DNA of 64,000 bases from Solanum dulcamara (taxonomy: Eukaryota > Streptophyta > Magnoliopsida > Solanales > Solanaceae), in NCBI RefSeq assembly GCF_947179165.1, contig NC_077239.1, forward strand, positions 18,497,634 through 18,561,633, read 5' to 3'. Both the position numbers and the translations under genes were made by a program. How positions within the stretch are numbered: position 1 is the first letter of the stretch; each line of letters begins with the position of its first letter. The notes beneath the pieces were generated by a model that did not search any database, had not been told where the DNA came from, and was given only the letters and a program-made list of their open reading frames with translations. Shown here in pieces: positions 10,809-21,700 of the stretch.

Positions 10809-13709
10809 CTAAGGAGGCTGAAAGGAGAGGAAGTATATGGAGCTATAGTAGCCAATAGCCTTGGATTTGTTGTGGAGAAAAGTGTAGCTGCATTCGAACA
10901 CCTGCATGGGGTTCCAAATGTATGGTTGATGCAGACCTGCACCTACAAGTAGCCAAGGGAGCAAACAAACATGGTTGTTGTAGTTCTGTAACCAGCTCTT
11001 TGCTGTCTCTCCCTCTATTGGATGATGGTCAAGTCCTTGGGATACCTGCACAGACAGACAAAACCAGAAACATACACAACCAACCAAGTCTAGAGGTTGC
11101 TGTACATAGGAGTGTGTTGGTTTTGGCATCTGTTGTTGCTGATGCTGTTGAACTTCATCTTTCAAGTCTGCACTTTCAGCTTCAGCTCTGTGGTTGAGTT
11201 GTTGTTTGGTGTGTGGTTGAGCAGTTGTTTGGTGTTGTGTTCCCACAGTATGTATATGAAGTTGATGGAGATGTAACATATTACAGCTACTTATGATATT
11301 GTTGTTGGTTCTTGGATGTTGTCTATGAGGTTGTTGGAGTTCCATCTGAGTTCCACTATTGCCTGTATCTCCAACAACCTGCACAAACAAACAAGCAAAC
11401 AAACAAGCAAACACACAATTCCAAGAGCAGTTCCAAAAGTTCTGAATGTGGTGCCATTCCTCTGTTGCAGCTGGCTTCCTCAAATTCTGTATTTGCAATA
11501 TTGAGAGACTCCCATATGTTGTTTGATGTTGTCGGTTGTTGCAGTGTGTCAGTTCAGCAGCTTCCATGTGTAGGAGTTCTTTAGTATACCTGCACAAGCA
11601 CCTAAAAGGAAAGCATACAAACTTGCCAATCTGTAGGTTGCTGGAGCTTGCATTTTGGACTTGTGGTAGATCCCTCTTTTGGTACTTCTGCTGCTGTGCT
11701 ACATATGGGAGGTACAGAGGGTGGGTGATGATGGCTGCAGGTTCCCTGAGAAGCCAAGCATTCTCAACTTTGAAGTTGTAGCAGGTGTGCAACTGTGAAC
11801 CTGCCTTAGCATCTAAAAAAAGGTCTAGCAATTGTGGGAAGTGAAAAGGTTGGTGCAAGTTTGTGTGCAGCTCCTTGTTGCTTGTTTTGAAGTGGTTAAA
11901 CTTCTTGGAGTACCTGCACAGATAAACAAAACCAACAAACCACACAACCAAAGAAATCTGGAAGATGCTGTAACCATGTTCCTTGTGTGCTGCAATCCAA
12001 ATAATTTGGTGTTGCTGCAGGTCATGAAGAATGTTGGGGAGTGCTGGAGAGTTCCTGGTATGTGGACCTGCACATACAAATAGCCAAGGAAGCAAGCAAT
12101 GAAGATTGCTGCATTCCTGTAACCAATTTTTTGTTTCCTCTGTAGCTGAAGTGGTAATATACTTGTTGTAGATCCCTCTTTTGGATTTGGGATACCTGCA
12201 TAGACAAACAAAAACAGAAGAATACAGAAACCAGCAAATGTGCATCTCTTTGTTGCTTCCTTTGTGATTAGGTTGCTTGTTGGTGTCAATTACACAAGGA
12301 GGGAGATCCTTTGTTGTGATCAACTTCTTGGGGTACCTACACAGGCAAACAAAAACAACAAACCACACTGCTGTAACCAGTACTATTAACTTGTATTTGT
12401 TTCTTGTCTGCTGCAGGTTGAAGGAGTTGTTGCTGGGGTGTGTTGATAGTGGAGAATGTGGATGGTAAGCTGAGTGTGCTGCTCTATAGTAGCCCCAGGT
12501 TACTGCATCCCTTTTAGCATTTCCAAGGAGAGTCTGCCAGCTACATTGGTGAAGCTGAGGGGGATTGATCTTGGGGATCAATGCAGTCTCAAGAAAGGAG
12601 CTGAAGTTGGGGTACCTGCACAGCCAAACAAAAACAACAAATCCCACAACCAAAGAGATCTGCAAGCTGCTGTAACCATGTTCCTTGTGTGCTGCAAGTT
12701 GGTGGAGTTGTTCCTGGGGTGTGTTGATGTTAGAGAATGTGGATGGAAGGCTGCTCCCTAGAAGCCCCAGGACATTGCAGCCCTCATAGCAGTTCCAAAG
12801 AGGGCCTGCATAAATGGACAAAGGCCATGTCCAAAAAGATGGAGATGAACAAAGGCAAAGGCTGGATTGGATGTTATGGGATTGTGTCTGTGAAATCCTG
12901 GTGATCAGCTCCAACTTCTGATGGAATAGCTCCCCAGTTGTTGATGTACCTAAGCAAAAACAATCAACCAAAGACAAGCAACCAAACAAACAAAAAAACC
13001 AGGAGGAAGTTGCAATTCTGCACAGTCCTTGTGTAGGCCTCTTAGTGAAGGTATTTGTTTTGGTGGTTGTATTTGTGATGTGCTCTATGTAGGTGTTGAG
13101 AAAGCATGTTGATGAGTCCATCCTGACATCTGCAGCTACACAACAAACAAGAATCAGCAAGAAAGGAGCTGTTTCAGGTGTTGAGCTATTAGAGAAGGCC
13201 TTGGTGGAGTGGATAAGCTGCTGTAGGTTTGTGTGCATCATTTTCCAAGTCGCTCGACTAACGTCTCCAATTATCCATTTGAGCTGAAACTTTATGGAGT
13301 TAACATATATATCCTCTCCTTTAGTCATGCAAAGTTTGAAGGCTTGTTTCCCAAGTTGGAGGATCCAAATTACTAAAGACCCTCTCATTATGCTTAAGGC
13401 AGCTGAATGTTTCCATGTCGCTGGCCTAACGCCTCCAATTATCCGTTTGGGCTGAAACTTCTTGGGCCTTGTCATTATATTATTTTCTAATACCCTGCAA
13501 AGATTGGAGGCCTTTGGACAGGTCCACAAGCTGCACCTCACCCTGCACATGCTGCCCTGCTGAAGCTTAAGTGCTGCAGGGTGGTTGGAAGTTGTATTTG
13601 GGTTTTTCTCTATGTATTTGTTGTTAATGAATGTTGATACATCACTCCAGGTACCTGAAATAATACAACAACCAAAAACAAACAAAAGGGGGCTTGCACA
13701 AACTAGCAA
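10809..13709 (-). CDS. Long open frame of unknown status in the LINE 3' region (966 codons)
   Basis: A stop-free minus-strand frame starts at an ATG at 13709. I do not recognise the product. It is cysteine-, histidine- and glutamine-rich and repeats the block FVCLCRYPK (for example FVWLCRYPN, FVCLCRYPK, FVYLCRYSK). It also repeats FQPKRIIGGVRPATWK and FQLKWIIGDVSRATWK near its start. The CRYP blocks arise from the splice-acceptor-like DNA motif read in one frame. Elsewhere the same motif is read as VQVSQ or CAGP, so the repetition is at DNA level. It may be an accidental opening in stop-poor repeats, though 966 codons is long for chance. No homologous family comes to mind. Confidence 0.2.
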   Translation of the reverse strand: MLVCASPLLFVFGCCIISGTWSDVSTFINNKYIEKNPNTTSNHPAALKLQQGSMCRVRCSLWTCPKASNLCRVLENNIMTRPKKFQPKRIIGGVRPATWKHSAALSIMRGSLVIWILQLGKQAFKLCMTKGEDIYVNSIKFQLKWIIGDVSRATWKMMHTNLQQLIHSTKAFSNSSTPETAPFLLILVCCVAADVRMDSSTCFLNTYIEHITNTTTKTNTFTKRPTQGLCRIATSSWFFCLFGCLSLVDCFCLGTSTTGELFHQKLELITRISQTQSHNIQSSLCLCSSPSFWTWPLSIYAGPLWNCYEGCNVLGLLGSSLPSTFSNINTPQEQLHQLAAHKEHGYSSLQISLVVGFVVFVWLCRYPNFSSFLETALIPKINPPQLHQCSWQTLLGNAKRDAVTWGYYRAAHSAYHPHSPLSTHPSNNSFNLQQTRNKYKLIVLVTAVWFVVFVCLCRYPKKLITTKDLPPCVIDTNKQPNHKGSNKEMHICWFLYSSVFVCLCRYPKSKRGIYNKYITTSATEETKNWLQECSNLHCLLPWLFVCAGPHTRNSPALPNILHDLQQHQIIWIAAHKEHGYSIFQISLVVWFVGFVYLCRYSKKFNHFKTSNKELHTNLHQPFHFPQLLDLFLDAKAGSQLHTCYNFKVENAWLLREPAAIITHPLYLPYVAQQQKYQKRDLPQVQNASSSNLQIGKFVCFPFRCLCRYTKELLHMEAAELTHCNNRQHQTTYGSLSILQIQNLRKPAATEEWHHIQNFWNCSWNCVFACLFACLFVQVVGDTGNSGTQMELQQPHRQHPRTNNNIISSCNMLHLHQLHIHTVGTQHQTTAQPHTKQQLNHRAEAESADLKDEVQQHQQQQMPKPTHSYVQQPLDLVGCVCFWFCLSVQVSQGLDHHPIEGETAKSWLQNYNNHVCLLPWLLVGAGLHQPYIWNPMQVFECSYTFLHNKSKAIGYYSSIYFLSFQPP
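12336..12800 (-). repeat. Tandem repeat of about 277-280 bp in LINE 3' region
   Basis: Two adjacent copies share the acceptor-like motif (12336 and 12614), then the words GTTGGGGGTGTGTTGATG-like and GAGAATGTGGATGG (near 12409-12462 and 12689-12745) and AGCCCCAGG (near 12491 and 12762). A third, more diverged relative covers 11913-12067. The copies differ by many substitutions, so the duplication is old. Confidence 0.7.
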
Positions 13710-13990
13710 AAAGGAAGTGACCTCAGTAGGAGCTTTGGAGACTATTATCTTTTGCCAAGTCGCTCGAATAATGTCTCCAATTCTCCGTTTGGCCTGAAAC
13801 TTGATGAGGTTTGCATATATGGCCTTTTGTTTATCCCTGCAAATTTTGAGGGCTTGACCCCTAAACTGGAGCTTCCAATTACCAAGTTTCTCTCTCTTTA
13901 GGCTTAAGACTGCTGATTTTTTCCAGGTCGCTCGCCTAACGTCTCCAATTATCCTTTTGAGCTAAAACTTGTTGGGCCTTTCCAAATTAG
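13251..13990 (-). repeat. Four-copy dispersed repeat in LINE 3' region (168/342/168 spacing)
   Basis: The block CGCTCGCCTAACGTCTCC followed by AATTATCC and GGGCTGAAACTT occurs at 13251, 13419, 13761 and 13929. The spacings 168, 342 and 168 mean two doublets repeated with a 510-bp period, all multiples of three. Read on the minus strand every copy gives a similar peptide, FQxKxxIGDVxRATWK, in the same frame. Confidence 0.78.
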
Positions 13991-14600
13991 TATATGATGT
14001 AATCCTACAAAAGTTGGAGGTGTTTGGACATGTCCACTTGGTACAAATCACCCTGCACCAACAAACAGAAAAACACACAGGCAAGTAATTCTGCAGGTTA
14101 TAATAGCTACTAATATTGTCTTGTATGTGTTCCCTGAAAGTTACAGGTTTGTGACTTTATTGCTGGAGGATGTTGTTGTTGATAAAGGTAAGAGGCAGGC
14201 TGAAATTGCAGTACAAAGGACTCCTTATGCATGATCCTGTGTTCTTGCATCCTTTAACAGCCATCCAAAAAGGGGTTGCATCAATTAGATTTGGCAAACT
14301 TCCATTTGTAGTTTGTTGCATCCTGCTATTGCTGCACCATGGGGCACCTAAATTTGTTTCTCCACTGGTGGACTGATGAGTTGTAGGTTTGTATGTACCT
14401 GCACATACAACAGAGATAGGAAAAGAAAGAATAAATAATGCTCTATTCCTTACCTGTAGAGGCAAGTTTTTATGTCTAAAAAAGCAATAAGTAGAGGAGG
14501 CTTTCCTCTTTACAATAGTCCTAATTATAGGATCTTCAAGGTAGCTGTAATTATACATATCCAAGTTGAAGATCAAATTAGAACAATAATAAGGCAGTTG

Positions 14601-15242
14601 TCAGGGGGGCTTCTTAATCCTTTTGAGTCTCCTTCTTCTGAAATTTGCCATTCCCAACATGTCTAGCTCTATGAGGGCTCTGGCCTCTTTGGGAAGATCC
14701 TGCTTGTTGAAGTAGAGCTCAGGAACAAAGCATTTGTGGCTGTGTTTGGACAAGCTATCAGCTGTGGAATTGGCTTCCCTGAAGGTGTGGTTGCAGCTGA
14801 ATTCCTGGAATTGGTTGATGATGTTATTGAGCTTGTCCAGCAGCTCTTTGATGGACCATGGAGGCTTTGCTTCCTGTTGCAGCCATTTGAGAAGTAATTG
14901 GGAATCAACCTCCAGTATGACTTGATTGTAGCCAAGATGAAGGCACCAAGAGAGACCAAAGATAGCAGCTTTGATCTCTGCTTGATTGTTAGTTCCAGAT
15001 CCTAAGGGGATTGCATAAGCAAACATGAGATCACAAGATGCATTCCTAAGGATTCCTCCTCCTCCAATGTTGTCAGGATTGGTGAGAGCACTGCCATCAG
15101 TGTTCAGCTTCACCAAATGGTCAGTTGGTTTGGACCAGCATACAGGGAAGACCTTGATATCATGGTAGCATTGCTCAACCAAGAGAACCAGGCCCCTCCA
15201 GTTGTTGGGCCAGTTGATATAAGGAAAAGCACTGTGCAGCAA
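14601..15242 (-). pseudogene. RNase H domain at the C-terminus of LINE ORF2
   Basis: The last 214 codons are open and form an RVT_3-type RNase H. The four acidic and histidine motifs are visible: KLNTDGSAL (Asp) near 15100, NQAEIKAAIFGL (Glu) near 14970, ILEVDSQLLLKWL (Asp) near 14900 and REANSTADSLSKHS (Asp) near 14770. Some plant L1 lineages gained such a domain, which degrades the RNA strand after copying. All catalytic residues appear present, although stops upstream in ORF2 separate it from the polymerase. Confidence 0.88.
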
Positions 15243-18200
15243 GTGGGAAGTGTCTTTAAAGACAGAGAACTTTACTCTTGCAAGGTTAGAATGCTTTCCT
15301 CCATATTTTGAAACACATCTATTCTTCTAGAGGTTCCAGCATATGAAGATAGGGAGTGCTTGTATCATGAGCTTGTGAGCCTCATTCCTGCATTTAGAGG
15401 TCCACCATCTCATTAACAAATTTCTGAGAGGTGTGTACTCCTTGCTTATGCCCACAGAGTTAGCAAATATACTCCAAGTACTCCTGGCAAATGCTCCTGC
15501 AACAAAGATATGGTCTATAGTGTCTTGGCCAGGTCTGTAGCAGCAAAAGCATTATGAAGGAGAGTGTCCAAAGCTGGTTATTTTCTCATTGGTTGGTAAC
15601 TTTCCCCTAAGGGCTCTCCAAACAAGAAAGGAACATTTGAAAGGTATGAATTGATGCCAGGTATTGGAGTTAATCCTGGTTTTGGGTCTCTTGTCTCTGA
15701 TGATATTCCAAGCAGAAGAACAACTAAACTCCCCATTGTTGTTTAGTGTCCAACATGGTTGGTCCTGCTGGAGGGGTTGGTAATTGATGTGAGTAGCAAG
15801 AATATTAGACACCATCTGTGGAGGGGCCTGCTGGATGAGAAGATCAGTGTTCCATTGTCCATTGTCCATGAAGGCTGAAACAGTGGTGTTGTTAAGCCTG
15901 CAGCTGTTGTTGTTGAATTGGGCTAAAGGACCCACTCCCAACCAGTTGTCTCACCAAAAGAGGCAAGAGCCAGACTGTATTTGCCATTGGATGTGAGGCT
16001 CAACTTTGTGCTTGTTCTTCATAAGATGCTTCCATATCAAAGATTGTCCAGTGTGCCATTTCTTGGTGATGGGATTGGATCTTTGGCAGTACTTTGCTTT
16101 GGTAAAATCTCCCCATTGTGAGTTCTTAGTTCTAAAAGTCCACCACTGTTTATATTGGAAAGACTTGGCCACATCAGAGATTTGTCTAACACCAATACCA
16201 CCTTCATCATAGGGGTAGCTAAGGTTTTTCCAGGAAGACCAGTGGTACTTCCTCTTGTCATTCTTCCACCCCTAGAAGAAGTTTGCAGTGATACTCTGAA
16301 TCTGTTTGAGAATGGTTACAGGAGGGGAGCTAGCTGACAGCAGGTGGATGGGGAGTGCTTGGATGACATGTTTAACCAAAGTGACTTTGCCTCCATAGTT
16401 GAGGATCTTAGCCTGCCACCCTGTTATTCTATTCACCACCTTGGCAATTAAATCAGAGTAATATATGAGCTTTTGTCTGCCAATATAAAGAGGGCACCCC
16501 AGATAAGTGATAGGGCTATCCTTTTGCCTGAAGCCAGTGACCTTCTTAATTCTTCTTACAGTAGAATTGAAGGCATTAGAAGGGACCATGAACTGGCTCT
16601 TGTCTCTGTTGATCAGCTGACCAGAGGTACTCTCATAAGTGTGCAAGGTTTCCATAATGAGTTGCAAAGTTTGGGCTCTCCCAGAAGAAAAGATGATAAC
16701 ATCATCTGCAAAGATGAGATGATTAATTTGAGGCCACCTCTTTGCCATGAAGAAACCCTGATAATTAGGATGATGATAGAGATTGTTCAAGAGTCTAGAT
16801 AAAACTTCAGCCCCAAGGATGAACAGAGAGGGAGAAAGAGGGTCCCCTTGCTTCAGACCTCTTGTGGAGTGAAAAACACCATGTCTTGAGCCATTGATAA
16901 TGATGGAATACCAATTGTGAGACATAATTCTCCATACCATATCAATGAACCCTTCTCCAAAGCCCATTTTCCTCAAGACCAAACAGATATAGGACCAAGA
17001 GACTCTATCATAGGCCTTGGCCATGTCCAGCTTAATGACCACATTACCACCTACATTAGGCTTCTTAATTTGGTGAATGATTTCTTGAGCTAGCATGATG
17101 TTCTCAGAGATACTCCTATTTTTAACAAAACCAGATTGGTTAGGGGAAATAAGAGTAGGAAGAGTAGGTGCTAGTCTGAAGCATAAAAGCTTGGAAATAA
17201 TCTTATTGGTAAAGTTGCTAAGGCTAATAGGCCTGAATTCTGAGAGCTTGGTTGGATGGCTTACTTTTGGGAGTAAAACCAAACAGGTATGAGTATAGTA
17301 CTTAGGCAATGTTTGACCATTAAAGAAAGAAAGGACCACTCTGAATAGATCTTCTTTGATGATCTCCCAGCACTCCTGAAAAAACTTACCATTCATTCCA
17401 TCAGGGCCAGCTGCTGAGTTGGGGTTCATAGAGAAGACCACAGTCCTCAGTTCCTCCAAGGTGGGGAGAGCTTGGAGGTCCCTGTTTTGATCATCTGTGA
17501 CAAGCTTAGGAATACATTGAAGGGCATCCTCCTGAATATGAGTGTCTTCACCAGTGAAAATGTTCTGGAAATGATCACAAGCAGCCCTAGCTATGTCATC
17601 ATCCCCTTGCAACCAGTTACCTTCATCATTTTGAATCCTATGGATGAAGAGTTTCCTTCTTCTTCCTTTGATGATTGCATGAAAGTACTTGGAGTTCTTG
17701 TCCCCCTCTTTGAACCATTGCAACTGAGTCTTTTGTTTGAGCATGGAGTCCTCCAACTTAAGATATCTAATATACTCAGCATTGATGGCATGAAGATTGG
17801 CTCTACATTCCTCAGAGTTAAGAAGAATCAGATCCTCCTCAGCTTGTCTAACCTTGGCTTCATACTCTTTCACCTTAGCATAGATGTCCCCAAACTGCAT
17901 CCTGGACCACCTACTAAGAGTATTAGATAATCTCTTCATTTTCTGATGAAAACACCACATGGGATTACCCTCAATGTTCCTGTTCCAGCAGTTGCTAACA
18001 GTATCCATGAAGGAGTGGTGGTCTGTCCAACAATTCATGAATTTAAAATACTTGATGTGGTGTTGATGGTGCTCAGTGAACTCTAACAGGAGAGGGCAAT
18101 GGTCAGAGCCAACAGTAGGTAACTGAGTGATAGTAGTCTGAGGCATCACTTCCAGCCATTTGTCATTGACCATACCTCTATCTAATCTCTTCCAGATTCT

Positions 18201-18761
18201 AAAGAAGATACCCCTCTGATTAGACCAAGTGTATTTCTGTCCAGAGAATCCCAAATCCTGAAGACCACAGGCTTGAATGATGCTTATGAACTCCAAGCTC
18301 TTTCTCATATTGTAGGTAACACCCCCCAGTTTCTCTTCAGGTTCAGTGATAACATTGAAGTCACCTAAGGTACACCAAGGGAGGGTTGTATTTGAGTGCT
18401 GCAACATGCTATCCCATAAGGGTCTTCTGAGATGATCTTTGCATTTTGCATAGACAAATGAAACTCTGAATTGGTTTGGATTCATTACATGGAAGATTTC
18501 ACAAGTAATCACCTGTTCCCCATTTTCCAGAATCCTACAATCCACATCTTTGTTCCAAAACAACCAAATCTTACCATTTGGGTTGCTAATAGCATTGTCC
18601 ATGTTAAGCTGGTTTCTGAACTGATGAATTTGAGAGCTATCAGAAAAAGGTTCCAGGATAGCAAATAAGGAAATCTGATGGATACTCTTCAGGGATTGAA
18701 GTCTTTCCATGACACCCTAGGTATTAATACCCCTCACATTCCAACTGAGAATACTACTCAT
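14601..18761 (-). pseudogene. LINE ORF2: endonuclease, reverse transcriptase, RNase H
   Basis: One continuous frame of about 1386 codons begins at ATG 18761 (MSSILSWNVRGINT) and is broken only by five stops: 18719-18717 (TAG), 16274-16272 (TAG), 15953-15951 (TGA), 15554-15552 (TAA) and 15329-15327 (TAG). Domains in order: AP-type endonuclease (GDFNVI near 18350; GSDHCPLL near 18100); L1-type reverse transcriptase (NPNSAAGPDGMN near 17400, LDMAKAYDRVSW near 17010, GLKQGDPLSPSLF near 16840, catalytic FADD at about 16700-16712); the zf-RVT cysteine region (CFCCYRPGQDTIDHIF near 15550); and RNase H. There are no frameshifts, so the copy died fairly recently. The protein nicks DNA and copies LINE RNA at the nick. 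Confidence 0.93.
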
Positions 18762-21700
18762 TGGGAAACTTTGGAGGTGTAGAGTCTAGTGTTTGGTCTG
18801 CCCTTGGGGGCAGAGTTCACAGGGCTATTTGGTTGGAAGTTTGTTCTGTGAGCACCCCTTGGAGAGAGTCCCTGAGCCTTAGCAATCTGCTGGACTTCAT
18901 CTTCATACACATTTTCCTTGGAAGGACTGAAGGCCTTTATTAATTGCTCACTCACAGCATCATCATCATCATAATCATTCATTAGTTGGTAATCACTATC
19001 CTCCTCATTCTCAGATACACACACTGCATATTCATCAATCTCAGGAGGAGTTTCATTGTTGGTATTGAGGGTACACTTGGGCTGGGATGCACCAGTATTG
19101 GTCTCAGGAGTGAGACCTGCTGACTGAGTGGGAGTTGTAAGTATGCAATGGGTTTGGAGGGGAGTGATATCCATCCCCACCTGGTCATCATCTAAGACAA
19201 ATTGTTGGCACCCCTGCTCCCCTTGCTGTACTAACACAATGTCCATAGTTTGACATTTTTCAGCAGAGTTCTTTTCTGTTATTTTCTTTTTGATGGCTTC
19301 TCTTCTCGTTTTGCTCAGCTTATTCTTCTGAACAGTAGTACTTTTACCACTAGTACTGGCATGTGATCCCAGGTCTTTGTCCATGGCACCTTTGCTAGCT
19401 TTCATGGTAACTTCATCAGTAGGAGTAGCTGTAGGGATAGGGGTGTTTGTGGGGGCCTTATGAGCAGAAACAGCAGGGTCTCTAGAATCACTCCTAATCT
19501 CAACAGTGCTCTCATGCATAGCATGAGGGGATACCCTTCCCCCATTGGTTTCCCCATCCTGCATGTCAGTGGGGTTCTCCTGTACATTTCCAACTTCCCC
19601 TCCTTCAACTACCAGATCAGCCACAACAACATCAGCCTATGGGGGGGCAGGGGTATTGGAAGTGATAATTCAATATCTGAAGTCCTTGCAACATTGGTCC
19701 TTGATGCAGTACCTGGTAATGCAGTACTTGTGCAGAGAATATAGGGGGAAAGGGTTTGTGGGAGAGATAAGTCAATACCTTGTCTCTCAGTTGTGGTACT
19801 TGCTTGCCTTGTTGATGAACTCTTCAGAATTGAGTTCCTTAGGATGTTTGTAGTTCCTGCATTTTGGTTAGTGGGTTGATCTTGCCTAGCATGATCAACA
19901 TGAACATTGGGAATAGAATTAGGAGTAGGAATCTTACCTGGATCCGCATGGACTTGCTGCACTGCTACATACTTGCCTTTGAGTGATGCTCCAGTGTTTC
20001 TGCTGTCCTGATTTTGCTGCACATTGGATGGTCCTTTGTTCTGCTTCCTTCTTTGTGTTTGCCAGCCATTGTCATCTTTACTAGCCTTGGAGTTTTGTGG
20101 CTGTTGTGATCCATTGATTGTTGAAGGATTGTTTTGAGTCTGTGGTGGGGGGGATTGTTCTGTTTTGTCATTCTCATCATGGCTCTTGTTTTTCTTTCCA
20201 TTTTCAGTTTCTTTCCTGTTTTTTTGTTCTTCATCTCTTTTTCTAATGTTGCATACATGTATCATGTGCCCCTGATGCTTGCAATACATGCAATATTCAG
20301 GGACATTCTCATAAAGCAGTTCTTGCCATCTTCCAATAGTTGGATCTCTTTTGTCATAGCCAAGCCAGACATGATGAGGCCTCTCTTGGGTCAGATTGAT
20401 TTGAACTCTTACTTTGGCAGTACTTCCTCTTGTCTTTTGGACAGAGGCAGTATCCATAAAGAGAACTTTTCCAACAGGGGCCAATAAAGTAGTTACAAAC
20501 TCCTTTTCATAGCAATGCCATGGGAGTTCTGGCAGGGCTACCCACACAGGAACAATAGGAGTTTCCTCCTCAGGCCTAAAAGTTGGAGTCCAGGTTTGTA
20601 TCCTCATAGCTTGGCCTTCAATGGTCATTCTTTGCTTGGTCCACACAGTTGTGTAGTCCAATTCATTGTCCAAGTCAATGTATATATGTCTGGCATTGAA
20701 GTGGGCAATTTTAACACCCCCTACCAATTGAGTTTGGAGAATGAAGCTTCTCCTTATTAGCTCCACCTTAGGCATAGTGCTGCTGAATTTCCCAACAAGG
20801 GTATATTTGCATTTTTGAGCTAATTTAATCATGAAATCATCATGGTCATATATCACAGCAGGTAGCCCTTGTCTAGTGGTATAGATAGGGGGAGATAGCT
20901 CAAGAGGGGTGTCATTCTTGGCTTGGTTTAACCTAAGCTTAGAGGCAAAGGTTTGGATCACTGTGTATGGGGCAGGGGCAGGGACCTATTCCTTTCTATT
21001 GGGGAAAGGATTCCTTTGAGGATTTCTATTGGTATTTTCTACTTGTTGAGGCTGATTAGTCCCAGGTTTAGGAGCTTGGTTATTGGGGCTAATTTTATCA
21101 AAGTTGGATGATATCTTAAGAAAGCTGTTGTGAAGGCTAGTAGGCTGATTGTTTCCAGGCTTACTAGTAGACATAGGATTGTTATGAGTATTACCCTGCA
21201 CACAAACATTAGCAGCAGTACCAGGGAGCACATTTGCTCCACTGGATTTCAACAAACTAACATCATAGCTAAGCAGATTAGAGGGGTGCCCTGCAATATT
21301 ATCTCTACCATCATGTTTGTCAGGATTAGAATCCAAAACCTTTTCTAGGCCAAGCACAGAGTTAGTATGGTGTTCTATAGCATTGGAATTTAAAAGTATT
21401 TCATTAGAAGAATGATTATACTGACCCTGGTTAGGATTATTAGAGATGGGGTACTTACCTAGAATGCTTTGGTGGAAGCTGCTGCTGTGATGAGTTGAGA
21501 CTTCATGAGCCTGATCATTACCATTCCTTTGGGGTGTTATGGATTGAGTGCCATTGTCTCTATACTGATGTTGGTTGTGTGCTAAAGTAAGCTCCTCAGA
21601 TTGTAAGGCCTTGAAACTGTGAGTGTCACCTCCATTTGCGTCTTGACGACTTTTTGAATTCGAACATATGGGAGGTGATTCGAACTCAATAATTTGCCTG

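Larger units (their letters stand above)
10318..14600 (-). other. LINE 3' region (4.3 kb) with splice-acceptor-like repeats
   Basis: After ORF2 the LINE sense strand has 4.3 kb before the tail. It is built of diverged repeats. The commonest module is a T/TG-rich tract ending TGTGCAG followed by GTA, exactly the look of a 3' splice site. On the plus strand it reads TACCTGCACAG followed by CAAACAAAAAC. I find it near 10937, 11045, 11382, 11590, 11913, 12067, 12195, 12336, 12614, 12806, 12951, 13653, 14056 and 14398. A possible 5' splice site (CTACAG|GTAAGGAAT) lies near 14455. The function is unknown. Confidence 0.7.

Noticed and set aside
11312..12761. Plus-strand open frames opposite the LINE 3' region
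   Set aside because: Antisense to the LINE and explained by the stop-poor repeat DNA. No domain seen.
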